A DNA stretch of 64,000 bases from Strongylocentrotus droebachiensis (Eukaryota > Echinodermata > Echinoidea > Camarodonta > Strongylocentrotidae): NCBI GenBank assembly GCA_035222895.1, contig JAVYIG010005340.1, positions 1-64,000 of the forward strand, read 5' to 3'. The notes below the pieces were generated by a model. It saw only the letters and a list, made by a program, of their open reading frames with translations, had not been told where the DNA came from and searched no databases. This document shows, one piece after another, positions 11,482 through 63,448 of the stretch. A program made the translations under genes and the position numbers. The number at the start of each line of letters is the position of its first letter. Position 1 is the first letter of the stretch.

Positions 11482-12648
11482 AGACTTACATGTCTAATAC
11501 GTTGATCATGAATGTGTGTGAGAAAGGATATATAAAGGAGAGTTCGAGACTAACAGGCATGATTGACTATAACGTTTTTCCCAATAGACCGACAACCCTT
11601 GAGACTGGTTATGTTGGTCTCGTAAAAACTAGGAAAAGTTGTTATCATTCCTGGGAGACCGTCGGACAAGACAGTAGTGAGCTGTCGGTCTTCATGGAAA
11701 CTCACAACTGTTTAAGTTGTCGGAAAGCATGCGAGCCTGAAATGACATCGTCAGTCTCGTGGGACGTCGTTCTCGTGATCCGGGAACCCTCAGATCAATT
11801 TTCTGAAGGTCCGCCCTGTATAGCCAAGGATCGCAGTGTATCCTTTCTCCAACTTTCTCATCTCTCACAACCGCTAGTTGGCTCAGCATGGGTCATTGAC
11901 AGGACACTAGCCAGCATGGATCCAGCATGGAAGGGTGGAGTGGTTGGCACGGTTCTTACAGGGAGATGTGACTTTCTCCCTGGTTCTTACAAGGGGTATA
12001 TGAAAATACAGTGAATAAAGGAGCAAATCAAACGAGCCTGGGAGAGTGAAGGAGGGAAAAAAAATCTACTTCTTATCTATTATATTGCCTTCTTCACTTC
12101 TTCCCAACTCTCCAGTTCTGCAAAATATCCTTTTGCTTTTTCATGAGACAAGGGCATAATATTTTGTCTATTTTTGTTTAAAAGTTCAAATTAGGAATCC
12201 TCCTTGGTACAGTACGAAGGGGAAAAAATTACTACACAATCCCTTTTTTTTTTTTTTTTTTTTTTTGTACACGGCAGGTAATGAGCCATAATAAACGTAA
12301 TGTTGGTTTTATTTCAAGATTTTACTGAAGCTTTATTTGATTTTAGTCGGTTTCCTCTGATTTGTTCAATCATGATAACATTTGTAGGTATATGTTACAT
12401 TCCACGGAGGATGGGGTGAGGGTACTAGTATCGTGCACATAATGGTAGCTCATAACAATCTGGGAATACCCACGAATAAATGCAGCTGACTTCAAAAATT
12501 ACTTTAATATCTAATAAAGCAACATCTTATACATATTTACAATATAAATTCTTCCTTTCCCAACATCAAGACTTAGTAAACTAACTCTGAAAGGACTGAG
12601 CAAATAACTAAAGCACACGTAAATCGTCACCCATGAATTATTACTTAA
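11482..12648. other. 3' UTR and downstream region of the DCST1-like gene
   Basis: Follows the stop codon. AATAAA at 12014-12019 is the nearest polyadenylation signal candidate, with further AATAAA-like sites near 12288 and 12475. A poly-T run sits at about 12245-12266. A 178-codon frame at 11478-12014 overlaps the stop and shows no recognisable domain, so it is not called. Confidence 0.5.
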
Positions 12649-13150
12649 AGGTATTACAAAGTTTTGGGAAATTTTGAAAAATGGGTGGATAGTGATTCTT
12701 TACAATTTTGATATATTTGGATGCCCCTGTGGATGTATTAAAAACACCAGAAAGTTTAGCCCCTAAAACACTTCTGGTTTCGAGAAAAATTGAATATAAA
12801 GATTTACCGGTGCTCCCGGTAAATTTTGATAAATTTCTAATAGCTCCTACGGACGTACAATGTTAGCTGCGACCATGAAAACCTCAGAGTATGTAGTTGT
12901 GGTATATAATTTCCGAACGGGGATAGCTAATCGGTCGATTTTAGTCAATAAACATCGTATTATAGCTTAATTAATATCTTGACCTTGAGAGGGAGCTATT
13001 CAACATAAAGTGCTTATTATTTATAATTTCATAACTTAAGAGTCGATTTCGACCGCGACAACGATCACTGAATATTGTAGGATCATATATGCTTCCAATA
13101 TGTTCATTTGAACCAAATTCATGACCCCATACCAAAACTTTGTATTACCT
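12649..13150. mobile_element. MITE with TTAA target duplication
   Basis: Terminal inverted repeats: left AGGTATTACAAAGTTTTGG, right the near-complement CCAAAACTTTGTATTACCT. Flanked on both sides by TTAA (12645-12648 and 13151-13154). 502 bp, no ORF. TTAA duplication is typical of piggyBac and Kolobok elements. Confidence 0.75.
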
Positions 13151-13154
13151 TTAA

Positions 13155-14358
13155 TGGTGTAACTCAATATAACGCCAGAATATAGCTATACGGTCACGGT
13201 ATATTACAAACATTGTCATAATCAGTAATTGTAGTGTGGTCATTAAACCCAATTTGCTCTATAGCTTATTGTCTATTTGTTATACATCCAGTATGGATTT
13301 TGATAAATGTTCACTTTTTCGCAGAGGTTATTTCTCCGCACATGGTTAAAATATTCGATTTCTAAAGCATGTTCTGTTATTTCAAAGACACTTCTCGTAC
13401 TGCCTAATCATTGCAATCGCTCAATTAATTACTAGCAACGATTAAGGCATGTAGATTAAACACTTGTTGCTAGTGGCTCTCAAAATTTCCAATATCAAGT
13501 TGATTTTATACTACAGCTTACTCTACAAATTTACATTTTCAGATATAAATAATAGATTCGGAAACTTCGCACACATAACAAAATATATTTACACAGTTGT
13601 TGTTTGTTATACTCATATTGTAGCCAAAGAATAATATTTCAATATTTTAAAGTAGTTCTGTCAAGACTACACGTTTTATGTATGTGAATTTATGTCAAAA
13701 AAGTTATCTCTTCTTTAAAAAGTTAAATATTTTTATTATGAAATGAGTTATGAATTATGATACTTTAGGCCTTTGGATTTAATGGATCCTCTCTAACTTG
13801 AATGTAATTGTGTTCTGCATGAATTTTAGATGATAAAATATAATATATCGATAACAATAATTATGAAACTGCCTTTTATATGTCACTTGATTCATGTATA
13901 TGCATATTAATGAATGAACAAGAATATCATTCGTTTCTATACAACTCTCATAAAACCTAAATTTATATGTATTTACACAATATTCTTTATACATATAACA
14001 TTTAAAGAATGTCTTGAAATTTCACCTTGAAGTTGATAACATTTCAGTATTGCACATTTACTAATCATTTTCCAAATTTTATCCTATTTATAAATTATCA
14101 AAATTGCACTTGTTATATTTCACACATGTAAGACTTATCCTGTTTACTGATTCTCAAACTTGCACTTGTTCTGTTATTCATCATTTCTTATATTGCTTGT
14201 ATCCCATTTGTACAATATGTTTATATTGCACTTACCATATTCATAATTCCTTTGGTGTTTTATGTACAAAATGTGTACGTTATTTTGTAGATATGCTAAC
14301 TGCGTAGGTATCTGATTCTCTCTTCTATTATTCATATGGCTTTTAGGAGGTGCGTTAG
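13155..14358. other. Intergenic AT-rich DNA
   Basis: No exon, RNA gene or clear repeat boundary seen. It is very AT-rich with only short open frames. Confidence 0.5.
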
Positions 14359-14360
14359 TA

Positions 14361-15277
14361 CACTGTTGGTCATAATGGTGGAATAAATATTTGTTATCCT
14401 AATTTATGGAATGATTTTGACAATAATTTATTCCTAATATATTTAAATAATAGTATACATTCTCAGATTTTATTGAATAATAATTTGCGAGTGTTTGTTT
14501 TGCGTAACTGCTAAAGCATGTGTATGCTACTATCCTAATCATATAGGTGACCTACGTCATTAAGCCATAACTGACAGTAATGAGGATTAATGCCCCATAA
14601 AATGGACACGGTTTTGATCCTGGGGGCTCACAGTTACGAAACCATCGCTTAGCCACTGAATCATGACTGTACGCAACGGGGGCTAGGGTACGTCGCCGCC
14701 CCCACAAATACACAAAAACAAAGAAAATGTAATAAATTATCAATAATTCATTGCATTTTGCCCAGACCCTCAACATAAAAAAATCCTCTATGTGGGCATG
14801 CCTTGGACTATAATGCATGGCGCCTACAAAGAAATTTTTCCTGTTGGGGGCCGGGGGAAAATGCAATGAAATATTGATAATTTATAGCATTTTCTTTTTT
14901 CTTTTTTTGTATTTTGGGGGGCGGCGACGTACCCAAGCCCCCGCTACTTACAGTCATGATTCATTGGCTAAGCAATTGCCTCGTTACTGTGAGGCCCCAG
15001 AAAAAAAAAACCTGTCGATCAGCTATATTAGTGCCCTTTTGTGAGGCATTAATCCTCATTACTGTCAGTTATTAATTAAGGACGTAGGTCCCCTAGTTGA
15101 TTAGTATATTAGCACACACATGCATTACCAGTCACGCAAAACAAACACTCACAAATTATTATTCAATAAAATCTGAGAATGTATACTATTATTTAAATCT
15201 GTTAGGAATAAATCATTGTCAAAATCATTCCATAAATTGGGGTAAAAATAATTATTCCACCATTATGACCAACAGTG
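14361..15277. mobile_element. Fold-back MITE, Tc1/mariner-like (TA duplication)
   Basis: Two arms of about 450 bp are imperfect reverse complements across a centre near 14820. The left end reads CACTGTTGGTCATAATGG and the right end is its complement, ending CCAACAGTG. TA flanks both sides (14359-14360 and 15278-15279). No transposase frame. It lies between the two convergent genes. Confidence 0.75.
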
Positions 15278-15674
15278 TATATATGCCGTTTAATAACGGA
15301 CACATAACGAAACTCTGAGCATACACTTGTAATATATGCATAAATAAATAGAAGGTATGTTACATCTTTGAGTGTGATGTAAATATGTATCTGCTTCATC
15401 CATAAGTACAATTTAACGACGTATGCACGGTCATAGACGGTTTGAAGTTGTATCAGCATCCCAAGAGGCAAATGATTTAACAGTTGTTCTTTCGTAACCA
15501 AACATTACACATCATCACCGTTGTATAATGGAACACAGTATAAGTAGTCAGAGACTGCTAAAGATTGTCAACATGAAACATGAATTACATAATAAAACCT
15601 CTGCATGACTCGTTTGTTGACAAATTGACTGGTTTTTAGTAGTTCCTCGGCGAACCGTGTAGATTTTCAAATAA

Positions 15675-54897
<39,223 letters not shown>

Positions 54898-55829
54898 ATT
54901 TACAAAATATCTTTCAACAACATCTGAAGTAATTCTCCTTGTATAGTAGCTGGTAAAGTCGTATGGACCATCTGAAGTAGAATTGCGTGTAGATCTAACA
55001 CACTCATTTTGTATCTGACTCAGAATGTCATTATGGTTACAGAAAATGTTTGGGTGTCATTCACGAGGATGGTTAATTTCAAAAAATGCTTTTAACAAAT
55101 TAATGCACACCATTGTCGATATCATTTACTTAGCTGCACTGAAAAGCAACAGGAAATGAACAAAAGATATATTTGAATTCCATCTCTGTAATATAATATT
55201 AGCAACGTGCGTGACTATTTGTATGAGGTGTTTGAATAGATTTTTGAATCGATAAAGAAGCCTGAAGAGTATGGATGGCATTTATTCCGATGAACACATA
55301 AGCCAGAGCACGAGACACATACACCGAGAAGATGTTCATTTGCCCCCATAAAATTGTTGAGTTGACCGACGTGAAAAATACTAGATCAAATTCTTTCAAT
55401 TACAATATGGAACGCGACATCGAGAGGAAAAACGGAACAGAAGAGAAGGGAAAGACAGCGCAATCTAGGGTCACATTTGTTGCGGCGGCTGTTTGGTCTA
55501 AAACATCTACGTCCAATTGCAATTATAGGATCGCCGGAGCAGTCCCATGGTCACAAAATGATTGAAAAGGTTTTATTATGATTGCACTTCGCAGCCAAAT
55601 GGCTGAATTATGTACAATTTACATTGGCCATAATACATACAAAATTAATGTGGTTTGATATTCTCACAAAGTATAATATACAGTATTTTGTAACAAAATT
55701 CATAACCAATATATATGACTAAGGCAATAACAGGCAAAATTAGGTTAAGTTTTAAATAAATTTTGTGAGGTGTTACAAGAGTGGGTCAAAGGATGAGCAA
55801 GCAAGATGTGTGAATTTGCTCAAATTCCT
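54898..55829. other. Spacer upstream of V7
   Basis: Duplicate of the V6 upstream spacer, differing by scattered substitutions and a few indels. Confidence 0.5.
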
Positions 55830-55921
55830 TGCAAATGGCACCTCCTATATTGTGATAAATGCACATCTTTGAAACAATAATGATTCACGCTCCCAGCGAA
55901 ATATATCGAAAACTACTTTAA

Positions 55922-58623
55922 GGCCCGGTCACACAGAGAGGACGCATGGGGAACGCATGCGCCAGCGCATCGGAAATTTGCAATTTTGGCCAGTGCGTTG
56001 TCGTTCGCTAGGCGTGCGTCATCATTCGTTACTCGTTCGTCGAGCGCGCTGGACCAACGCTGGAACAGCGCTATGCATTCGTCGTCATTCATTATTATTT
56101 ATTATTTTATTTGGCAGAAAACACATGATATCAAAATACAGAGTTAAAAATAAACAATTACTAGCAAATCACACACAAAAAAGGAACACTGGGTGCACCC
56201 GGCTGTGCTGCCAGGCATTGGGCAAAGTAACCAAATAACTATAGTCCGCAGACCGCCCTCGCCTATACCCAACCAGATGCAACCAGTGTTGCAGATTTAT
56301 GTGACAAGAACAATATAAAAGATACATGTACCACTTTCAAATAATTAAAATGCATCAAGACAAAGCCTTCAAACTTCCTCAAGGTTGCATCACACGCCGG
56401 AGACTCATGACCACACCAGCAGAAAAAAGTGGCACAATATGATTTTGAAGGGAAATTTTGTATCCGGAGTGTGACTCAACCGTAGAAAATCATATAGACC
56501 TATACATACAGTTCATTAAACATAATACATATATTAAAAAACATGCAGAATGTGACATTACAACAGTGATAATATATACAGTTAAAGTATAAATGCATAT
56601 ATACATGTACATGTAATTGAAGGAAAATTGCATGCAAGTTGAAAGAACCAACTCAGTCGATGTTACAATCACTGAATAATAAATATACATGTAGAAACAT
56701 AAGATGATAAAGTTCATTCAATAATCTATTGACCAAGTGAATAGTAAATTATTAAGTTTAGTTGAAATCTATGAAAAATAAGTATTAACATCATATGAGT
56801 AAAAACTGCTGTGGCATGTTGGCAGGCCAGCTTATTAAAATATACATGTATAACTACAAAACATTCCTCTAATAATTATATTGCACTGCTAAGCTAAATA
56901 TCTGAGATTTCATGATGGTATTGAAAATTGAAGTAATGACTCAACTGAGTGTGAACATTCAGATTTAATGGTGCCTTTATAATATTTTACTTTACCCCTA
57001 CAGAAATATTAATGTATATACATGTATAGATAAATACACTTAATGGAATTAATACATAATTAAAATTCAGATAAATTGCATAAATATATAAACCAAACAT
57101 TGTCATATCAAACTCAAGGTGCATCGGCACGATGGGATTTTAAGTGACTGCACCATGTGGGAAAAGACACAGTAAGGACCGAGTTCCTAAGGTCAGAAGG
57201 TAGAGTGTCCCACAGCCTGGGGAACTCATGTATTGCACTGAAATGCAGTCCATCTTTGCGTGCAAAGAGATGCCTGAACTTCAGGTCTTCCAAATGACGT
57301 GGGTTCACAACAACGAGAGAGTTCACAACAGGGCATTGGATGTGTTTGAACAGACACTTAGTAATGAAGGCCATTGTACAGTAAGTCCTTCTCAACTTGA
57401 GAGAATTCCAATTCAGCAGTTGTAGGCGTTCCTCATAGGGCATTTGGCCTCGCCGTTGCTTCAAGGCAAGACGTGTTGCCCTGCGCTGTATTGACTCAAG
57501 TCTGTTGATCGATCCTACTTTGTGCGGAGTCCAAACAGGAAGACCATATTCCAGGATTGGGAGGACCAGACTCTTGTACAAGCTGAACACAGCCACTGAT
57601 GAAAGACCCATGGCTAGGCTGGTTATCAGTCCAAGTAAGCGATTTGCTCGAGAGACGACATACCCAACATGGCTATCCCAAGACATGCGGTTGTTTATGA
57701 TGACACCCAAGTACTTGGTTTCAGTAACCACCTCCAGTTGCATATCATTCAGATAGTACTGCGGTTGGCCCGGTTGCCTTTTCCAGGATATTCTCATGAC
57801 TTTGGTTTTGGAGGTATTCAGACTCATTTTGTTTCTGTCACACCAGTTCGCAAGAGCGTTGACATCATCTTGAAGCGCTTGCTGATCTATGGGGTCATGG
57901 ATAGGTCGTGAAATAACAGTGTCATCTGCAAACAATGCACAACTCGATAAAACAACCTCAGGGAGGTCATTAATGAATAGGTTAAACAGGCATGGTCCTA
58001 GGACACTCCCTTGTGGAATACCTGAGGTAGGTGTTGACCACTCAGAGTAATGTCCTTTGTGTTGGACGCGTTGTAATCTGCCAGATAGAATTCGCTGTGT
58101 GCGTCGTTTTTTTTTTAGCATGCTCAAAAGGGTGCGCGGAGCTCGACGCATGAATGTACACGCCAAAGGCACGCCAGACATGCGTGGAGCGCGCTAGACC
58201 AGCGCCAGACATACGCGGAGCACACGCCCTGTATACGCACAGCGCGCTAGCTACACGCTGTGCATTTTTTGTCAGCTCGCTAGCTTTTCCAAAATCATGA
58301 CAAAAGAAAGGCACACGGCCTTTTCCGATTTCCAATGCGCGGGCCGTGCGTCGTAGAACGCGGTGCATGCGTAGACCATTCGTCCAGCGCGCTAGCAACA
58401 CGCTGTGCATTCGTGGAAATTGTTATCATGTGCGCTCTGTGTACGGTCTGTATGTGCACTGTATGCGCCCTGTATGCGCTCAGCGCGCTAGCAAGATGCA
58501 TTTGGTGTCAGCTCGCTGTAGCTTCGGCAAAAGTTGGGCGCACGACAACGCACTGGCCAAAATTGCAAATTTCGCATGCGCTGGCCGTGCATTCCCCATG
58601 CGTCCTCTCTGTGTGACCGGGCC
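55922..58623. mobile_element. TIR element of the GGCCCGGTCACACAG family with nested LINE
   Basis: Begins ggcccggtcacacagagag and ends with its exact complement ctctctgtgtgaccgggcc. Flanked by a 5-bp duplication tttaa (55917-55921 and 58624-58628), confirmed by the empty site in psi1. The element's own DNA (55922 to ~56080 and ~58110 to 58623) is rich in gcgctag/gcgctgg palindromic motifs. A LINE copy fills the middle. Confidence 0.88.
56090..58108 (-). mobile_element. 5'-truncated non-LTR retrotransposon (LINE)
   Basis: Contains an open frame (57114 to ~58108, minus strand) for the C-terminal half of a reverse transcriptase: GIPQGSVLGPCLFNLFINDL, then FADDT (catalytic site), then thumb-like and C-terminal regions with WDTLPSDLRNS. 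The endonuclease and first RT blocks are missing, so it is a dead-on-arrival copy. The frame extends to 58181 only by reading into the host TIR element. The 3' region 56090-57113 is AT-rich and ends in an (AATA)-like tail. Confidence 0.8.
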
Positions 58624-59111
58624 TTTAAGCACTATAGTAACTTGTGAAGCTCTACGACGCTCTGATTACTCTACGGTAGCGGCGTTTATCGTCCAAATCT
58701 AGAGCAATGGCACTCGCTGTAATAACAGATAGATTCCTGTAGGTTGCAAGATCCGCCAAACTTTCAATCACTTTAGAGCATGAAGGACCAAGTTTCGTTG
58801 TAACCGACTCTGTAAACTTCAAGTCTACCGCTATTGCAGGAGCTATGATTGAAGTGTAGCCATTGCAGAAATCTGCGGTCTCGCGCATGGTGTATGTCAT
58901 GGAGATGTTCGGTGAGAGGAGACCGCCATGGGCCATATTGTGGGCTTTTTGTATTTTACCCAAACTGGCTTTGTGTAGACCTCTACAAAGTTATGTCTTG
59001 TTTTATTTACAACAACACCAATATACACACTTCCTCGTGATGCACAAACTTTCAAGATTAGGAAATGGCAATGAAAAGGATGGCAACTAATGTGGTCTTT
59101 CCCCTCCCCAT
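58624..59111 (-). pseudogene. 5' part of psi2
   Basis: See psi2; coding-like up to the insertion point. It keeps an 11-residue stretch (ALDLDDKRRYR) that psi1 has lost by a small deletion, which shows psi1 and psi2 decayed further after duplication. Confidence 0.8.
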
Positions 59112-59871
59112 AATTTCAGATTTACTAACCACTAGTTTCTCAAATTTGAGGAAGATAAGCTGCGAAAAGCTGTAACTGATTAAAGACTGATGGCAAATAA
59201 ATTTAATATAATTGAGATGACGCCCACATATGTTTCACTATGGCAAACTATTTCACTGAGGGAAAGTAATTAAAATGCTATCGGAAATAATGTAAGTATC
59301 AAAGGAATAAGCATTGGTGCAGTGGAAGGAATACAAATTAAAACGTTCAGAATTTATCTATACGAGCTCTTCAAAATATACGGGTGAAAGTGTATGGTTT
59401 TTTCTCAATATTATCTGATTTTACAAATGGATTTTACTAGTTCAGAAATTTGACAAGATAGCCGGTTCATTTATTTACAAAAATGCGAAGTATCAGAGTT
59501 GTGTCTACGGAGTTGATACAACAGACGTACCCGAAACAGAGTAAACGCTGGAGATAGGTACGAAACGGGGTAGCAATAAAGTTTATCCCGTGTTTCTACT
59601 GGAGCGCGTATTTGAAAACACGCTGTTAGACCTGGAAAAGACACCGTTAGACCCGGCAATTAATGGAGAGTATAAATGGTATTTTAACATGCAGGAAATA
59701 CTCTGAAAGTCTTTAAATTACCACTTTTCCATAGTTATGGTGATATGTTTGTCGTTTAAACAGATGGTGAATTTATTATAATTCGACCACAGAACATTAA
59801 AACTTGACCATTAGAAATATATTGATTTGGTTATTTCATTAAGCATTTTGATAAGCATGATGTCAACTCAC
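59112..59871. other. Spacer between units 2 and 3
   Basis: Homologous to 53448-54212: the end of unit 2 and the beginning of unit 3 (landmark about 59500). No separate gene. Confidence 0.5.
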
Positions 59872-60052
59872 CTCTCGAAAATTGTACAGCTTCATTTAGT
59901 GCAATGATAATAGTATCGTTGTTAGAAAAAATTTAAATAATTGAACGTCGGCGACGTCGTATTCATCCCTCTCGTTTATCTTGATCATGGCATCCGCTAT
60001 AAAGCGAAAAATGCAACATGTTTGGTATATCATCGTGCCACGTTTCCATTTG
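59872..60052 (-). pseudogene. Truncated variable exon psi3 (unit 3)
   Basis: The 3' end of a V7-like exon: WKRGTMIYQTCCIFRFIADA then a frameshift in an A-run near 59935, ending with an intact-looking donor (GAGAG|GTGAGT). Homology stops at 60052, where a LINE begins. The exon's 5' part is not in the window. Confidence 0.85.
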
Positions 60053-60250
60053 CCGTGAAAAGTGTATCGACCAAATACGGAAGCATCGTCTGCAAACTTC
60101 AAGATGATGCATACAAGGTCATCCGGAGCCCGGATGATCTCTTTGAACTCGGAGTTGACAATGTCCAATACGGCGATTTTAAGCTCCATTTCCTTGCCTA
60201 GTATGTTTCACTCAATTTTGAGGCTTTGTTAGATTACCAAATATTTCATT

Positions 60251-61330
60251 ATGTTCGATATTAACGAAGACATTAATTTGTTTGATATTGACTCTTTTGA
60301 ATTAACCCCATTCGAATTTGATAACAGATTATGTTCAAAGTTCCCAAAAGCTTTTACGATTTCTCATATAAATATTAGATCTTTAAATAAGAATATTGAT
60401 GCCTTAAGATTATTGTATGAAGAATGCATCAAATCAAAATTTCATTTAATTGGATTGTCTGAAGTCTGGAATGTATCTTGTGCAGATATCCTTGGGATAG
60501 ATGGTTATACTTTGGAAGTGAATTGCCGGGACCCTGGTTTACGGGGAGGAGGTGTTGGAGTCTATGTTCATTCTTCTTTGAAATATAAAATGTTAAAGTA
60601 TGATATTGACTTTGCTGAATCACTATGGCTTGAGGTTCAGATCGGTGATCGTTCCGTTGTTGTAGGTGTCATTTATAGAAAACCAAACACTGATATTTTC
60701 CAGTTTCAAGAGAGTTTATTGTCGGTGTTAGAAAGGATTAAAGTTGATAAAAAGTTGTGTATTTTAATGGGTGATTTCAATATTGATTTGTATAATCCCA
60801 GCGTAAATGCTGAAATGTTAGTTACTTCCTTAGTGTGTTTGGGGATACATCAATTAATTAAGACCCTTACGAGGGTAACACCCATGTCAGGTTCCTTAAT
60901 TGATCATGTTTACACAAATATGGGTGCAGATCGTATATGTGCTGGTACAATTGTAACTGACGTTTCTGATCATTTCCCTATATTTGCTATTTTTGAAGAT
61001 AGCTCAGTAAAATTACAACCACAAGGAGAAGTACGATATAGAAGTTATAAAAACTATGAGAAAGAACAGTTTTGGGATAGTCTACTCTTGGAATCCTGGG
61101 AAAATGTATATGAATGTACTGATGTTAATAAAGCATATGATATATTTGTACAATCATTCATAGGTACATGTGATCAATATGCTCCGATTGTTCATCGTCA
61201 CTCTTCCAGGAGGAAAAATGATAAACCATGGCTGACTAGAGCTATTAAGAAGTCAATTAAAAAGAAACATAAATTGTATGGTAAAGTATTAAAATCAAAT
61301 TATAGTGAAGATAATTTGAAAAAAATATAG
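60251..61330 (+). pseudogene. LINE ORF2, endonuclease part
   Basis: APE-type endonuclease with the expected order: N-terminal NIRSL, E in LSEVW, RGGGVGVYV, GDFNID and the SDHFPI terminus. The frame is lost at the A-run just before the TAG at 61328-61330 and continues in another frame at 61331. Confidence 0.88.
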
Positions 61331-61598
61331 GACATATAGAAATGTTTTAACTACAGTTTTGAGGAATGCGAAGAGGAAATATTATAGTGATGTATTTGAA
61401 ATGTATAAAGGTGATACAGCGCAAACATGGAAGTCAATAAATAAGCTATTGAAGAGTGGAAACAGTAAAGTAAAAACGTCACATGTAGATAAGCTCTGTG
61501 TTGATGAAAATGTTAGTAAGAAAGTTGTAACTTCAGGGAAAGAAATATCAGAAGGCTTTAATGATTTTTTTGTGAACGTTGGGCCTAACCTTGCTAAA

Positions 61599-61840
61599 TC
61601 TATTAAAGGTAATGTTGACGATGTTATTACATTCAAAGGTTATCTTAGTGATGGAATAATTGAATCTATGTTTTGGGAACCAGTTACTCATTATGAGGTA
61701 CAGGACTATTTAACTTTAATCTATTAAAGGTAATGTTGACGATGTTATTACATTCAAAGGTTATCTTAGTGATGGAATAATTGACTCTATGTTTTGGGAA
61801 CCAGTTACTCATTATGAGGTACAGGACTATTTAACTTTAA
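61599..61840 (+). repeat. 121-bp direct duplication inside the LINE
   Basis: 61599-61719 and 61720-61840 are consecutive copies (start tctattaaaggt) differing by at least one base (gaatct against gactct). 121 is not a multiple of three, so the duplication shifts the frame. Confidence 0.9.
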
Positions 61841-62784
61841 ATGTAAAGAAAGCTTGCGGCTTTGATGATATTCCAGCCCGATTACTGAAGGATGCTGCTG
61901 AAGTAATTGCAAAACCATTATCTTATATTTATAATCAGTCATTATTGAACGGTGTGTTCCCAGAGGCAATGAAAATAGCCAAAGTTACACCAATTTTAAA
62001 AAAAGGGGATAAAAATGTCCCAGGCAATTATAGACCTATTTCAGTTTTGCCTCTTTTGGCCAAAATATTTGAGAAATTAGTAAACAAGAGGCTACTTGAT
62101 TATTTTGAAAGAAATGATGTCTTGTATAAGCACCAGTATGGCTTTCGTAAACATTATAGTACTAAGTTGTCTTTAATTAATTTGGTTAATGATGTGCTTA
62201 AATCACTGGATAAGGGCAGTGTAACACTAGGTGTATTCCTAGATTTCCAGAAAGCTTTTGATACAATTGATCACGCAATATTGGCTGGAAAATTAGAACA
62301 TTATGGAATAAGGGGCCTGCCTCTCCAGTGGTTTAAAGATTATCTTTGTAATAGATTTCAGTTTGTAAACTATGATGGACATAGCTCATTGCAGCAGATA
62401 ATAACATGTGGTGTTCCTCAGGGTTCTGTGTTGGGACCTACACTGTTTTTGTTGTACATAAACGATTTGCCAAACTCAACAAATTATTTTAATTTTAGAC
62501 TTTTTGCCGATGATTCTAACTTGTTTCATACGTTTCCACCGAGACAGAATTCAATTGATATGGATAATATAGTTAATATGCATCTTGATAAGGTGACCAT
62601 ATGGTGTAAGGTGAATAAACTTACAGTCAATCTCTTAAAGACTAATTATTTGTTAATAAGAGGGAGTAGGCAATCAGTAGTAACTCAAGGGGTGCTAAAA
62701 ATAGCAGAGACTGAAATAGCCCAGGTTTGTAGGAATTTATATAGATCAACACTTGACGTGGAAACCTCATATCCAAAGGGTTAA
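61789..62784 (+). pseudogene. LINE ORF2, reverse transcriptase part
   Basis: Contains the RT blocks in order up to FADDSN and the following thumb region. The frame leaves the coding register near 62730 (ends in VETSYPKG); coding similarity continues in another frame from 62753 (TWKPHIQRVN). Confidence 0.9.
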
Positions 62785-63319
62785 TAAGTTTATTAGGAAA
62801 AGGGTTGGTGTTTTATATAGATTAAGACAGTTTGTGCCAAGGCGTGTTTTGTTGTTACTGTATAAGACGTTAATTCAACCGCATATGACCTACGGAATTG
62901 AGGTTTGGGGAAGTAATTATGAAATGAACATGAAGTGTTTATTATTAAGCCAAAAGATGGCACTAAGAGTTATAACGTTTAGTTCAATTAGGACTCATTC
63001 ACAACCGATATTCCAGGAGCTAAAATTATTGAATGTGTATCAACTCCATAAATTATCTATTTGTGTTTTTATGTATCAATTATTGAATGATAAATTGCCA
63101 CAGTCTCTAATTCAGTATTGCTGTTTCATAGAGCACAACTATGAGACTAGACAAAGAGAAAGTAAGAAGTTAAGTGTGCCTAAAGTAAGGACAACGCAAG
63201 GTAAATTTTCAATGTCATACAGAGGCACACGCTTTTGGAATGATCTACCCCTTTCTGTACGGGAGAAAGCATCAGTATCTTGCTTTCGTAGAACTCTTAT
63301 ATCACAAATGTTAATATAA
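62753..63319 (+). pseudogene. LINE ORF2, C-terminal part
   Basis: 188 codons: LYKTLIQPHMTYGIEVWGSN and FWNDLPLSVREKAS are typical C-terminal blocks of Jockey/CR1-like ORF2. Separated from the RT frame by a one-base shift. Confidence 0.85.
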
Positions 63320-63448
63320 TAGTTGTTTATAACTTAGAACCAAGGCTCTTGCCTTTTTGTAAATATTATGTTATATAATTCTTCATCTTTTATTTAGTGT
63401 AAAATACCAAAGCTTTGTATATAAGCACAGAACATATTTTCCCTACAC

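Larger units (their letters stand above)
55830..59111 (-). pseudogene. Decayed variable exon psi2, split by a transposon
   Basis: Duplicate of psi1 sharing its early stop and frameshift, so the decay predates the unit duplication. The 5' part is at 58624-59111 (NISMTYTMRETADFCNGYTS, GPSCSKVIESLADLATY) and the 3' part at 55830-55921. A TIR element occupies 55922-58623 between them. Confidence 0.87.
60053..63440 (+). mobile_element. LINE (non-LTR retrotransposon), nearly full ORF2, frameshifted
   Basis: Begins inside what appears to be the end of ORF1 (VKSVSTKYGSIVCKLQDD). ORF2: endonuclease (60251-61330: ISHINIRSL, LSEVW, GDFNID, SDHFP), then reverse transcriptase (61789-62784: NYRPISVLPLLAKIFEKL, QYGFRKHYST, FLDFQKAFDTIDH, GVPQGSVLGP, FADDSN) and the C-terminal region (62753-63319, WNDLPLSVRE). 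Broken by a one-base shift in an A-run near 61320, a 121-bp duplication, and a one-base shift near 62730. Inserted into psi3. Confidence 0.9.

Noticed and set aside
11478..12014. 178-codon frame overlapping the DCST1-like stop
   Set aside because: Lies in the 3' UTR, has no recognised domain and no independent promoter or splice signals.
57114..58181. 355-codon reverse transcriptase frame as an intact gene
   Set aside because: The first ~24 residues come from the host TIR element and the endonuclease and first RT blocks are missing; it is a truncated LINE.
59941..60201. Plus-strand frame across the psi3/LINE junction
   Set aside because: Chimeric: antisense of psi3 fused to the LINE ORF1 end; only the latter part is coding-like.
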